Assembly: GCA_963799365.1 (NCBI GenBank)
Contig: CAWCWV010000013.1
Location: 76,581 to 140,580, forward strand
DNA length: 64,000 nt
From: Marinirhabdus sp963799365
Lineage (GTDB): Bacteria > Bacteroidota > Bacteroidia > Flavobacteriales > Flavobacteriaceae
Direction: 5' to 3'
The translations under genes and the position numbers were made by a program. A model generated the notes under the pieces. It was not told the origin of the DNA and made no database searches. It saw only the letters and a list, made by a program, of their open reading frames with translations. How positions within the stretch are numbered: the stretch's first letter is position 1; the number at the start of each line of letters is the position of its first letter. Positions 25,239-33,630 of this stretch are shown here, one piece after another.

Positions 25239-26687
25239 ATGAAAACAACATACAAACTACTCAGCCTACTTTGCCTTGTAATTTTGGCATGGAGCTGTAC
25301 AAAAGATTTTGAAGAGATTAACACAAATACTAATAATCCAAACAGCGTACAACCAAGTTTGTTATTGCGTCAAGTGATATACAATTTTGGAGACGAAATG
25401 AGTTATGAAGGTTTTGCAGCAGGTGATTTACTATCGCAGTATCGTACGGCTTTAGATTTCAATCTATTCGACCGTCACGCTTTAAAATCTCCACAATTGG
25501 GTGGGAATCCGTGGCCCATATTTTACACAAATTTACGCGATAATGAAATTATTTTAACCCAATCGCGCGAAGTGGAGACCTTTACAGTGTATGAAGGGCC
25601 GGCATTAATTTTAAAAGCCTACATGACAGCTGGACTTACAGATATATTTGGTGATGTACCTTATTCTGAAGCCTTTAATGGCGTAAATGGCACTGTAACT
25701 CCAAAATACGATTTACAAGAAGACATCTATATGAAAGATGGTGGAATTTTGGACAACTTGGATAAAGGTATTGCCGCTATTAACAATTACAGTGGAGTGA
25801 TTGGCTTGGAAGGCGATATTTTATTTGATGGAGATTTGGACGCTTGGGTGACTTTTGCCAATTCATTAAAAATAAAGGCATTACTTCGCATTTCGGGTAA
25901 AATAAATGTTGCTTCACAAATGCAAGCAGTATTCGACACAGGCAACTATTTTACAACTAATTCGCAGAATGCTATCTTCAATTTCACAAATACAGATCCA
26001 AACAGTTTTAGATTAGCGCAATTGCGTATTGGAGATTTTAACAACTATGTTCTTTCTGAAACTAATGAAAACGTATTAAAAGAACTAAATGATACGCGTA
26101 TTGCAAAATTTTTCCGCCCTACCGAAAGTTCTAACGGAACCGAATTTGAAGGATTAATAAACGGAGTTGATGCATCATCCATTTCAATTGAATTAGCCAA
26201 CCTTTCACTTTCGGGAACGACCTTTCGTGAAGATACTTCAACTTTAGATGCAAACTTTTTAACGGCATGGGAAACCTATTTTAATCTTGCTGAAGCTGCC
26301 GAGAGAGGATTAATTTCATCAGATGCAAGAAATTTATATGAAACTGGAGTCGCCTTGGCTTTTGAATACTGGCAAACCGAATTACCTGCAGATTATTTAA
26401 CAGGACCTGCCGCCTATGATGCACCAGGAACAACACCTGTTCAACAAATCATTACCCAAAAATGGATAGCCAACATAATAAACGGCTATGAAGGCTGGAC
26501 AGAATGGAGACGTACAGGTTTTCCTGAATTTTTACCAGTAGCAGCAAGTCTTAACAATGGATTAATCCCTGTAAGAATGCCCTATCCCGCAGAAGAGGAA
26601 GCTTTGAATGCAGAAAATTATCAACAAGCTGCAAATGCAACTAACGGAAATGATATTAATGTTCCAGTTTGGTGGGATGAAAATTAA
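25239..26687 (+). CDS. SusD/RagB-type surface lipoprotein
   Basis: I place the start at ATG 25239, which gives a clean lipoprotein signal (LLSLLCLVILAWSC, lipobox Cys near residue 19); an upstream in-frame extension to 25086 would lack a signal. Mature protein: DFEEINTNTNNPNSVQ and later helical TPR-like segments (AWETYFNLAEAAERGLI; QKWIANIINGYEGWTEWRRTG) typical of SusD family members, about 480 residues. It caps the SusC barrel and binds ligand at the cell surface. The 124-bp spacer after susC contains GAAACACGAC repeats resembling other intergenic elements here. Confidence 0.9.
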   Translation: MKTTYKLLSLLCLVILAWSCTKDFEEINTNTNNPNSVQPSLLLRQVIYNFGDEMSYEGFAAGDLLSQYRTALDFNLFDRHALKSPQLGGNPWPIFYTNLRDNEIILTQSREVETFTVYEGPALILKAYMTAGLTDIFGDVPYSEAFNGVNGTVTPKYDLQEDIYMKDGGILDNLDKGIAAINNYSGVIGLEGDILFDGDLDAWVTFANSLKIKALLRISGKINVASQMQAVFDTGNYFTTNSQNAIFNFTNTDPNSFRLAQLRIGDFNNYVLSETNENVLKELNDTRIAKFFRPTESSNGTEFEGLINGVDASSISIELANLSLSGTTFREDTSTLDANFLTAWETYFNLAEAAERGLISSDARNLYETGVALAFEYWQTELPADYLTGPAAYDAPGTTPVQQIITQKWIANIINGYEGWTEWRRTGFPEFLPVAASLNNGLIPVRMPYPAEEEALNAENYQQAANATNGNDINVPVWWDEN

Positions 26688-26701
26688 AAATAGAATTAAA
26701 A

Positions 26702-26817
26702 AAAAAGACAAAAAAAGAACCAAGACCGCGCCAAAATTGCGCTACACAAGACAAGACCTATACTTTAATAGTCCTGTCTCCTGCAATGAGCAAAGCGAAT
26801 GACTTTGGCTCTTTTTA
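26702..26817. repeat. Imperfect inverted-repeat intergenic element
   Basis: After the SusD stop, AAAAAGAACCAAGAC is matched at the other end by GACTTTGGCTCTTTTT (imperfect complement). Inside are AAGACAAGACC and AGTCCTGTCTCCTG, again partly complementary. The layout is similar to the element at 59590-59703. It may form a long hairpin terminator. Confidence 0.4.
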
Positions 26818-26833
26818 GTCCCTTTAAAAAAAT

Positions 26834-28168
26834 ATGAATATACAAACCTGGCAATGGATTTTAGTAATAATATCTAGTTTGATACTGTTCTTTATTTCGC
26901 CTTTGGCAAGAACTACCGACGAGTTTTTTAAAGCAACCCATCGTAAAAAAGCACCCAATGGCTTTATGTTGGCAGGAAGCCTTATAATTTCTTGGATTAT
27001 GGCCAAAAGCATTACCAATGCGGCAAATCTAGGATTAGATTACGGAATCGTAGGCGGATTTGCCTATGCCGCATATTACTTGTCCTTTGCTGTGGCAGGG
27101 ATTTTAATTTACAATATTAGAGTGCACGGAGGGTTTAATAGTATCCATGAATTTTTAACCTCGCGTTTTGGGAAAGGCGCCATGGCTTTATTTTCCATAC
27201 TAATAGCCATTAGGCTTTTTAACGAAGTATGGAGCAATACCATGGTCATTGGAAGTTACTTTGGAGACCAGGGCTCTACCCCCTATCTTGCCTCTATTAT
27301 CGTATTTACTTTACTAACGCTTGCTTATGCTTTAAAAGGAGGGTTAAGTAGTTCCATATTTACAGATGTTATACAAATGGCACTATTTTCTATCCTACTT
27401 CTTATTATTTTAGGAGCTATATTCACTACGACAGATTTTACAATAAAAGAAGCTGCTTTTTCGGGAACCTGGAGTTTTGATATGGGTCTTAATTTATTTT
27501 TTGCAGCATTGTTACAGTGTTTTAGTTATCCCTTCCATGACCCTGTCTTAACTGATAGAGCATTCTTAAGCCGCCCCAAAATTACACGTAAGAGTTTTAT
27601 CTGGGCCAGTTTATTCGGAGTAATTTGTATTCTTTTGTTTAGTTTAATTGGAGTTTTTGCAAAAAGCCAAGGAATGCAGGGACAAGCTGCTGTAGAAGTG
27701 GGTCAAGCATTTGGCGTTGTAATTTTATTAGTGATTAATTTTATTATGATAACTTCTGCAGCTTCTACGTTGGACAGCACTTTTTCTTCCTCTTCAAAAT
27801 TATTATCTGTAGATCTTAATATGGGGAAAGACCTTACCTTTGGTCGCGCAGCAATGGTTGCCGTAGCTATTTTAGGAACCATCCCCATATTTTTAGATGC
27901 TGAAATTTTAAGCGCCACCACAGTCTCGGGAACAATGGTTATTGGGCTCACCCCTATTTTTATGTTTTGGAAAAACCCAGCTCCCAAAGCAAGTTTTTAT
28001 TTAAGTGTGGTATGTGGTTTAATTTTTGGTTTCATGTTGGTACTAAACCTTTTTCCGCAAACTTTAATTTTTACTGAAGGAAAATATGCCAATTTATTGT
28101 GGGTAAATGTTTGGGGAATTTTAAGTTGCGTTTTACTTTATAAAATACCAGTTTGGATAAAAAAATAA
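26834..28168 (+). CDS. Sodium:solute symporter family protein
   Basis: This 444-residue protein has about 12-13 hydrophobic helices and the SSS-family pattern: GSLIISWIMAKSITNAANLG in TM2, ALKGGLSSSIFTDVIQM, and the Na+-site-like SAASTLDSTFSSSSKLLS in the TM8 region. It would move a small organic solute into the cell with sodium. It lies between the SusC/SusD pair and the phosphoesterase-like gene and overlaps the latter by 16 bp, so inner- and outer-membrane import are linked in one operon. The substrate is unknown; a nucleoside, sugar or organoarsenical would fit the neighbourhood. Confidence 0.88.
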   Translation: MNIQTWQWILVIISSLILFFISPLARTTDEFFKATHRKKAPNGFMLAGSLIISWIMAKSITNAANLGLDYGIVGGFAYAAYYLSFAVAGILIYNIRVHGGFNSIHEFLTSRFGKGAMALFSILIAIRLFNEVWSNTMVIGSYFGDQGSTPYLASIIVFTLLTLAYALKGGLSSSIFTDVIQMALFSILLLIILGAIFTTTDFTIKEAAFSGTWSFDMGLNLFFAALLQCFSYPFHDPVLTDRAFLSRPKITRKSFIWASLFGVICILLFSLIGVFAKSQGMQGQAAVEVGQAFGVVILLVINFIMITSAASTLDSTFSSSSKLLSVDLNMGKDLTFGRAAMVAVAILGTIPIFLDAEILSATTVSGTMVIGLTPIFMFWKNPAPKASFYLSVVCGLIFGFMLVLNLFPQTLIFTEGKYANLLWVNVWGILSCVLLYKIPVWIKK

Positions 28169-28980
28169 TACATTTAGACAATCCCCAGGGGAAAATGCTG
28201 CTCTTTGGCGGAGCTTACAGCAATTTACAGGCTTTAGAAAAATTAATAACTATTGCCGAAAAAGAAGGTATCTCTGCCAAAAACTGCATAAGCACAGGCG
28301 ATTTAGTGGGCTATTGCGCCCAACCCGAAGAAACCGTACAACTTTTTAAAAAATGGGGTGCACGAGCCATTGCTGGCAATGTTGAAATACAACTACGTGA
28401 AGGTGGGGAAGGCTGCGGTTGCGATTTTAGACAAGGTTCCCGCTGCGACGATTTTTCAAAGATGTGGTATCCCTTTGCACAGAGCAAGCTATCGCAAGAT
28501 TCGTTAGATTTTATGGAAACGCTACCAGACCATTATACCTTTACAAAAGGAGGCAAGAATGTGATGGTATTACACGGTTCTTATTTTCAAGTTTCAGAAT
28601 TTATCTTTAAGTCTACAGCTTGGCAAAAAAAAGAAGCAAATTTCACAGAAACAAAGGCCGATATTATTATTGGAGGCCATTGCGGCATTCCCTTTTACCA
28701 TCAAAAAGAAGATAAGTTATGGATAAATGCTGGTGTTATTGGTATGCCTGCAAACGACGGAACACCTAGAGTTTGGTATGTAATTATAGATGATAATAAC
28801 GACCAATTTACTTTTAAACACCATTCTTACCATTACAGTCATAAAGAAACCAGTAAGCTTATGTACAACGGGTTATTACCTGAAGAATATGCAAGAACTA
28901 TCCTTACAGGTATTTGGGACAATTGTGATATTTTGCCACCCGTAGAAAGTGGATTGCAAGGGTTTGGCATCCAATTGTAA
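28153..28980 (+). CDS. Metallophosphoesterase-like protein with altered metal site and Cys cluster
   Basis: A TTG at 28153 overlaps the symporter and gives the full N-terminus; ATG 28195 would cut into the first strand. The calcineurin-like pattern is clear: STGDLVGYC (Asp50), AIAGNVE (Asn76), VLHGSYF and IIGGHCGIPF. However, the first metal motif DxH is replaced by GGAYSN (residues 19-24), so two ligands are missing. After the GN motif is a Cys cluster (C88, C90, C98) not usual in the family. It may have one-metal or no phosphatase activity and could bind arsenic through the thiols. It is part of the arsenosugar operon. Confidence 0.8.
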   Translation: MDKKIIHLDNPQGKMLLFGGAYSNLQALEKLITIAEKEGISAKNCISTGDLVGYCAQPEETVQLFKKWGARAIAGNVEIQLREGGEGCGCDFRQGSRCDDFSKMWYPFAQSKLSQDSLDFMETLPDHYTFTKGGKNVMVLHGSYFQVSEFIFKSTAWQKKEANFTETKADIIIGGHCGIPFYHQKEDKLWINAGVIGMPANDGTPRVWYVIIDDNNDQFTFKHHSYHYSHKETSKLMYNGLLPEEYARTILTGIWDNCDILPPVESGLQGFGIQL

Positions 28981-29008
28981 GTTGCTTAAATTTGAAATAC
29001 TAAAAAAA

Positions 29009-29551
29009 TTGAAAAAACTACTTTACATATTTTTACTAAGTACTTCGCTTCAAAGCGTTGCACAAAAATCATTGGATCAATTGCTAGACACATACAACAC
29101 CAGAAGTGTTCCCTATGTTTCGGTGGAAGGGTTGCGCGCGCTACAAATGAATGAAGACGTTGTTATTTTAGATGCACGAGAAATTTCAGAAGCAGAAGTA
29201 AGTACTATTGAAGGAGCACAAAGTGTGGGTTTTAATAATTTTTCAGTTGAGGAAATTTCAGAAAAAATCACCAATAAAGAACAACCAATTATCGTGTATT
29301 GTTCTTTGGGAATAAGGAGCGAAGAAATAGGTGAAAAATTGCAAAAAGCCGGCTATACCAACGTTCAGAATCTTTACGGAGGTATTTTCGAATGGAAAAA
29401 CAAAGGCTATCCAACATTCAATTCAGCTAAAAAAGAAACAGATAGTATACACACATTTTCAAAAGCATGGAGCAAGTGGCTGTTGAAAGGGATTCCTGTG
29501 TATGAAGATGAAAAAAAAGAACAGAGAAAAAAGAAAAAAGAGAAGATGTAA
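29009..29551 (+). CDS. Secreted rhodanese-domain protein
   Basis: The start is set at TTG 29009, giving a Sec signal peptide (LLYIFLLSTSLQSVAQ); the longer frame from 28949 overlaps the upstream gene and would bury it. Residues 25-130 are a rhodanese domain with VVILDAREISEAEVSTIEGA, catalytic Cys in IVYCSLGIRSEEIGEKL and NLYGGIFEWKNKGYP. A basic Lys/Glu-rich tail follows. Rhodaneses transfer sulfane sulfur; arsenate and arsenite chemistry also uses this fold. It acts in the periplasm, between the phosphoesterase-like and glycosyltransferase genes of the arsenosugar cluster. Confidence 0.85.
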   Translation: MKKLLYIFLLSTSLQSVAQKSLDQLLDTYNTRSVPYVSVEGLRALQMNEDVVILDAREISEAEVSTIEGAQSVGFNNFSVEEISEKITNKEQPIIVYCSLGIRSEEIGEKLQKAGYTNVQNLYGGIFEWKNKGYPTFNSAKKETDSIHTFSKAWSKWLLKGIPVYEDEKKEQRKKKKEKM

Positions 29552-29588
29552 AACCTTACATCTACAATCGTATATCTAATATCATAAA

Positions 29589-30281
29589 ATGCCCATACTA
29601 GGTTTAAAAAATATAGACAATAAAGACAATGGAAAGGAAGTGTTTCACTTTCCCACCTGTAAAAATGCACTTATTATTTTTACCCGAAACCCAGAACTTG
29701 GCAAATGTAAAACTCGATTGGCAGCAACAATTGGTGAGGAAGCAGCTTTGGAAATATACAAATTCCTAATTGCGCACACGGTTAGAATTTCTACAGAGGT
29801 AAACGCTGACAAATTTGTGTATTATTCTGAAAAACACGGTGAAAATGATTTTTGGAACGACGAAATTTTTAGTAGAAAAGTACAGCACGGGGATGATTTA
29901 GGTATTAGAATGGAAAATGCTTTTAAAGAGATTTTTTCACTAGGATACGAAAGAGCAATTATTATTGGAAGCGACATGTATGATATGACTGCTGAGAATA
30001 TTAAAGAAGCATTCCAAAATTTGGCATCTAACAATTTTGTCCTAGGCCCAGCCGAAGACGGGGGCTATTATTTGCTAGGAATGAAAAAGATACCATCTAA
30101 AATTTTCAGAAATAAAATGTGGGGCACTGAAACCGTGCTAAAAGAAACGTTAGCAGATCTAAAAGACGAAAGTGTTGCCCTGTTAGCTGAAAAGAACGAT
30201 GTAGACTATTATGAAGACATTAAAGATGTTGAAGTCTTTCAGCAATTTTTCCCAGCTGAGCTAAAAAATCAATTACAATAA
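29589..30281 (+). CDS. TIGR04282-type arsenosugar glycosyltransferase
   Basis: The 230-residue GT-A-like protein has the family signature LIIFTRNPELGKCKTRLAATIG (nucleotide-sugar binding), GDDLGIRMENAF, IIIGSDMYDMT and LGPAEDGGYYLLGM, then WGTETVLKET. These match the CofC-like glycosyltransferase family recurrent in arsenosugar loci. It probably transfers or activates a sugar for the arsenoriboside. It has a paralogue at 21104-21832. It is 37 bp after the rhodanese and 30 bp before the purine nucleoside phosphorylase, so all are co-transcribed. Confidence 0.88.
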   Translation: MPILGLKNIDNKDNGKEVFHFPTCKNALIIFTRNPELGKCKTRLAATIGEEAALEIYKFLIAHTVRISTEVNADKFVYYSEKHGENDFWNDEIFSRKVQHGDDLGIRMENAFKEIFSLGYERAIIIGSDMYDMTAENIKEAFQNLASNNFVLGPAEDGGYYLLGMKKIPSKIFRNKMWGTETVLKETLADLKDESVALLAEKNDVDYYEDIKDVEVFQQFFPAELKNQLQ

Positions 30282-30311
30282 ATACATACGCATTTTGAAC
30301 GTAGTCGAAAT

Positions 30312-31124
30312 ATGAAAAAATACATTAAACAAGCCGTAGCATTTTTAGAACAGCGAGGCTTTGGCACACCAGAAGTAGGCATCATTTTAGGAACCGGTCT
30401 CGGTAAGATATTAGAAGATGTCGAGATAGAAGCTGAAATGAGCTATAATCACATTCCCAACTTCCCAACTGCCACAGTAGAATTCCATACGGGTAAATTA
30501 ATTTACGGACAGCTTGGTGGCAAGAAGGTTATTTTAATGCAGGGTCGCTTTCATGTGTATGAAGGTTATTCGCTACAAGATGTAACCTTTCCAGTACGTG
30601 TAATGAAGCAATTAGGAATTAAACAATTATTGGTAAGCAATGCCTCCGGCGCTATCAACCTCAACTTTAAAAAGGGTGAGATTATGTTAATAGACGACCA
30701 TATTAATTTACAAGGTGGTTCTCCGCTGGCCTTTAAAGGTATTGAAAAGTTGGGCGAACGCTTTGTAGATATGAGTGCCCCCTACGATTTAGAAATGAAT
30801 CAAAAAATTGAAGCTATTGCTAAAAAGCATCATATCAATTTACACAAAGGGGTTTATGCCAGTGTTGTTGGACCACAATTAGAAACACGCGCAGAATATC
30901 GGTATTTAAAAATTATAGGTGCCGATGCAGTTGGGATGAGTACCGTTCCAGAGGTAATTGTGGCTAACCATTTAGGACTGCCCGTTGTGGCAGTTTCGGT
31001 ACTAACAGATGAGTGCGACCCGGATAATTTACAACCTGTGAACATTCCAGACATTATTGAACAGGCAGGTAAGGCCGAACCAGACATGATTACCCTTTTT
31101 ACCGAGCTGATTAAACAACTATAA
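30312..31124 (+). CDS. Purine nucleoside phosphorylase
   Basis: This 270-residue protein carries the trimeric PNP signatures: IILGTGLGKILEDVE near the N-terminus, phosphate-binding VEFHTGKLIYGQLGG, GRFHVYEGYSLQDVTFPVR, LLVSNASGAIN, base-contact YASVVGPQLETRAEYR and MSTVPEVIVANHLGL. It cleaves purine nucleosides with phosphate to base plus ribose-1-phosphate. In this setting it would remove adenine from the adenosyl-arsenical made by ArsS, exposing the ribose for glycosylation. Length is normal. The next gene starts 1 bp after its stop. Confidence 0.93.
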   Translation: MKKYIKQAVAFLEQRGFGTPEVGIILGTGLGKILEDVEIEAEMSYNHIPNFPTATVEFHTGKLIYGQLGGKKVILMQGRFHVYEGYSLQDVTFPVRVMKQLGIKQLLVSNASGAINLNFKKGEIMLIDDHINLQGGSPLAFKGIEKLGERFVDMSAPYDLEMNQKIEAIAKKHHINLHKGVYASVVGPQLETRAEYRYLKIIGADAVGMSTVPEVIVANHLGLPVVAVSVLTDECDPDNLQPVNIPDIIEQAGKAEPDMITLFTELIKQL

Positions 31125-31125
31125 T

Positions 31126-31314
31126 ATGGACAAAATAATATCAATTGCTTTGCTAGCATTGGCAGGATTTAAAGTTATAAGTTCTTTTATTCAAAACATG
31201 GAAGTAGGCAACTTCTTTGGGCAGGAAATTAACATTTGGCTATATCGAGGAATATGGCTAATAGTCGGCCTTTTGGCGACCAACAACTTGATACAAAAAC
31301 TAAAAAAGAAATAA
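31126..31314 (+). CDS. Small two-helix membrane protein
   Basis: A 62-residue protein with two hydrophobic helices (IISIALLALAGFKVISSF; IWLYRGIWLIVGLLA) joined by a short polar loop and ending in KKLKKK. It begins 1 bp after the PNP stop and is 68 bp before arsM. No family is recognised. The position implies a role with the arsenosugar enzymes, perhaps a membrane anchor. Real-gene status rests on operon packing and clean hydrophobic pattern. Confidence 0.6.
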   Translation: MDKIISIALLALAGFKVISSFIQNMEVGNFFGQEINIWLYRGIWLIVGLLATNNLIQKLKKK

Positions 31315-31382
31315 AAATAAGCTGAAAATTTCAGCAACAACAAATAATCAAACTAAAACATTCCATATAATGGGCATATACT

Positions 31383-32351
31383 ATGAGCTATTTAGATACT
31401 ACACACGACGTTTATAAAGAAGCAGCATTAACTCCAGATGTTGGACTTTGCTGTACTACCAATCCTATTTGGGAATTACCAGGATTGAAAATTCCTAAAA
31501 TCATGCAAGAGATGAATTACGGCTGTGGAAGTACCGTCCACCCGCGTGATCTTTCAAACAATCCAAAAATGCTTTATGTAGGTGTTGGAGGTGGGATGGA
31601 ATTATTACAATTCGCTTACTTCAACCGTGTTAAAGGAGGTGTAGTAGGTGTAGATGTGGTAGATGAAATGTTAGAAGCCTCGCGCAAAAACTTTAAGGTT
31701 GCTGAAGAACAGAACGATTGGTTTAAAAGTGAATTTGTAGAACTTAAAAAAGGAGACGCATTAAACTTACCTGTAGATGACAACAGCATAGATGTAGCTG
31801 CACAGAACTGCCTTTTCAACATTTTTAAAATAGACGATTTAGAAAAAGCGATTGAAGAAATGTATCGTGTCCTTAAACCCTACGGAAAATTGGTGATGAG
31901 CGACCCAACCTGTGAACAACCCATGAACGACACTTTACGGAACGATGATCGCTTGCGAGCGCTATGTTTAAGCGGAAGCATTCCAATTACAGACTATATA
32001 AAGGTTTTAACTGATGCCGGTTTTGGAACCATTGAATTACGTTCTAGAAGACCTTACCGAATTTTAGATCCACTGTCTTACCCAACGGACGAACTTATTT
32101 TTATTGAAAGTATTGAAGTAGCTGCAATTAAAGACCCAATGCCAAAAGATGGTCCTTGTGTTTTCACTGGAAGAACTGCTATTTATTATGGTCAAGAAGA
32201 TTATTTTGATGATGAAAATGGACACATATTATTAAAAAACCAACCGTTGGAAGTATGCGACAAAACAGCGTTGGCCCTTACTTCATTACACCGAGACGAT
32301 ATTTATATAAGCCAGTCCAGTTATAATTATGGGGGCGGTGGTTGTTGCTAG
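31383..32351 (+). CDS. arsM: Arsenosugar-type arsenite methyltransferase ArsM
   Basis: The 322-residue protein is a class I SAM methyltransferase with motif I YVGVGGGMELLQFAYF near residue 65, acidic loop GVDVVDEML, and SFDVAAQNCLFNIF-like motif. Arsenic-binding Cys candidates are C23-C24 (LCCTTNP), C48 (YGCGST) and the SDPTCEQP region, and the tail ends GGGGCC, typical of ArsM enzymes of arsenosugar loci. It methylates As(III) to the dimethyl form used by ArsS. It ends the operon; a strong terminator follows. Confidence 0.93.
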   Translation: MSYLDTTHDVYKEAALTPDVGLCCTTNPIWELPGLKIPKIMQEMNYGCGSTVHPRDLSNNPKMLYVGVGGGMELLQFAYFNRVKGGVVGVDVVDEMLEASRKNFKVAEEQNDWFKSEFVELKKGDALNLPVDDNSIDVAAQNCLFNIFKIDDLEKAIEEMYRVLKPYGKLVMSDPTCEQPMNDTLRNDDRLRALCLSGSIPITDYIKVLTDAGFGTIELRSRRPYRILDPLSYPTDELIFIESIEVAAIKDPMPKDGPCVFTGRTAIYYGQEDYFDDENGHILLKNQPLEVCDKTALALTSLHRDDIYISQSSYNYGGGGCC

Positions 32352-32364
32352 CTTCGGTACATTA

Positions 32365-32394
32365 TTCTTTAAAAAGCGCAGGCTTTTTAAAGAA
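32365..32394 (+). terminator. Terminator after arsM
   Basis: A perfect 13-bp stem (TTCTTTAAAAAGC/GCTTTTTAAAGAA) with a 4-base loop lies 14 bp after the arsM stop. It is embedded in the GCTTCGGTACA...CACTCAGC element noted at 20962. Confidence 0.75.
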
Positions 32395-32464
32395 AAACAC
32401 TCAGCTACCTTAGATATTGAGTTTGATTTATATATTAATCATGACCTGTTTGGTACAGGATAAA

Positions 32465-33352
32465 ATGGAAAAGTACACTAACATATTTAAAGATTCTTAC
32501 CAAGGATATTTCAACTATCTCCTGAGCGAAATCACTCGGTTTCATTGGGAAAACTATTTCTATGGATTAATTCTCGTATCATTGGTAGTTTGGAGTTTAG
32601 AATTACTTTTCCCCTGGCGAAAGAACCAAAAAGTCTTCAGAAAAGATTTTTGGCTGGATACCTTTTATATGTTCTTCAATTTCTTTTTACTGAATTTAAT
32701 CGTCCTTATTTTCCTATCCAATACAGCCGAAGCCGTTTTTAACGATATACTAACATTAGTAGGTTTGAAAGTTTCAGATTTTCAACTCGTGAATGTAGAT
32801 GCGCTACCCTACGGATTCGGGTTGGTTGTGTTCTTTTTAATTTCAGATTTTGTGCAATGGAACACACATCGCTTATTACACCGTGTTCCGTTTCTTTGGA
32901 ACTTTCATAAATTACACCACTCCGTAAAAGAAATGGGATTTGCGGCGCACTTACGTTATCACTGGATGGAACCCGTGGTTTATAAATCTATACTGTACAT
33001 CCCACTGGCTATTATTGGTGGATTTGAAGTTTCCGATGTAGCCATTGTTCATTTTTTCGCATTAACTGTAGGACATTTAAACCATGCCAACTTAGGCTGG
33101 GACTACGGAATTTTAAAATATATTTTTAACAATCCGAAAATGCACATTTGGCATCATGCAAAGGAGTTGCCAGAACATCACCGCTACGGAGTAAATTATG
33201 GCCTCACCCTTAGTGTCTGGGATTATTTGTTTAAAACAAATCATATTCCGCACGACGGACGGGATGTAGAGTTAGGTTTTGAAAATGATGAAAAATTTCC
33301 GAAAGGATTTTTTAAGCAAGAAGCCTATCCACTGTCTAAAAAGCAAGAATAA
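32465..33352 (+). CDS. Sterol desaturase/fatty acid hydroxylase family membrane protein
   Basis: I choose ATG 32465 (MEKYTNIFKDSY); in-frame starts at 32417 and 32441 are possible. The 295-residue protein has 4-5 membrane helices and the complete di-iron His boxes: HRLLH and FHKLHHS, HLNH, and HIWHHAKELPEHHRYG. The family hydroxylates or desaturates lipids with O2. In this locus it could oxidise an arsenolipid or related membrane lipid, but its substrate is not known. A decayed copy of its last 40 codons lies downstream at 33429-33554. Confidence 0.9.
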   Translation: MEKYTNIFKDSYQGYFNYLLSEITRFHWENYFYGLILVSLVVWSLELLFPWRKNQKVFRKDFWLDTFYMFFNFFLLNLIVLIFLSNTAEAVFNDILTLVGLKVSDFQLVNVDALPYGFGLVVFFLISDFVQWNTHRLLHRVPFLWNFHKLHHSVKEMGFAAHLRYHWMEPVVYKSILYIPLAIIGGFEVSDVAIVHFFALTVGHLNHANLGWDYGILKYIFNNPKMHIWHHAKELPEHHRYGVNYGLTLSVWDYLFKTNHIPHDGRDVELGFENDEKFPKGFFKQEAYPLSKKQE

Positions 33353-33428
33353 CTGATGGGTGGTTGTTTTTGAAAAATTGAAACTTTATTCTGTTTAATT
33401 TTTCAAAAACTTTGCGTAAAATAAACAA

Positions 33429-33554
33429 AAAACAAATCATATTCCGCACGACGGAAGGGATGTTGAATTAGGATTTGAGGGTGACGAAACATTTCCGAAA
33501 GGGTTCTTACAACAAGAAAGCTATCCGCTTTCCAAAAACAGGAAAGATTCTTAA
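33429..33554 (+). pseudogene. Remnant duplicate of the sterol-desaturase C-terminus
   Basis: In frame, the DNA encodes TNHIPHDGRDVELGFEGDE, then TFPKGFLQQESYPLSKNRKDS and a stop. The functional gene ends TNHIPHDGRDVELGFENDE, KFPKGFFKQEAYPLSKKQE. The two are homologous at protein and DNA level but differ at many sites, so this is an old duplication of which only about 41 codons remain, with no start. Confidence 0.85.
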
Positions 33555-33630
33555 CCAACGGAACGACAATTGTACCTACTGTCATGTACTATTTATTAAT
33601 TCGACTTAGTTTGTAACTTGAAACAGAATC

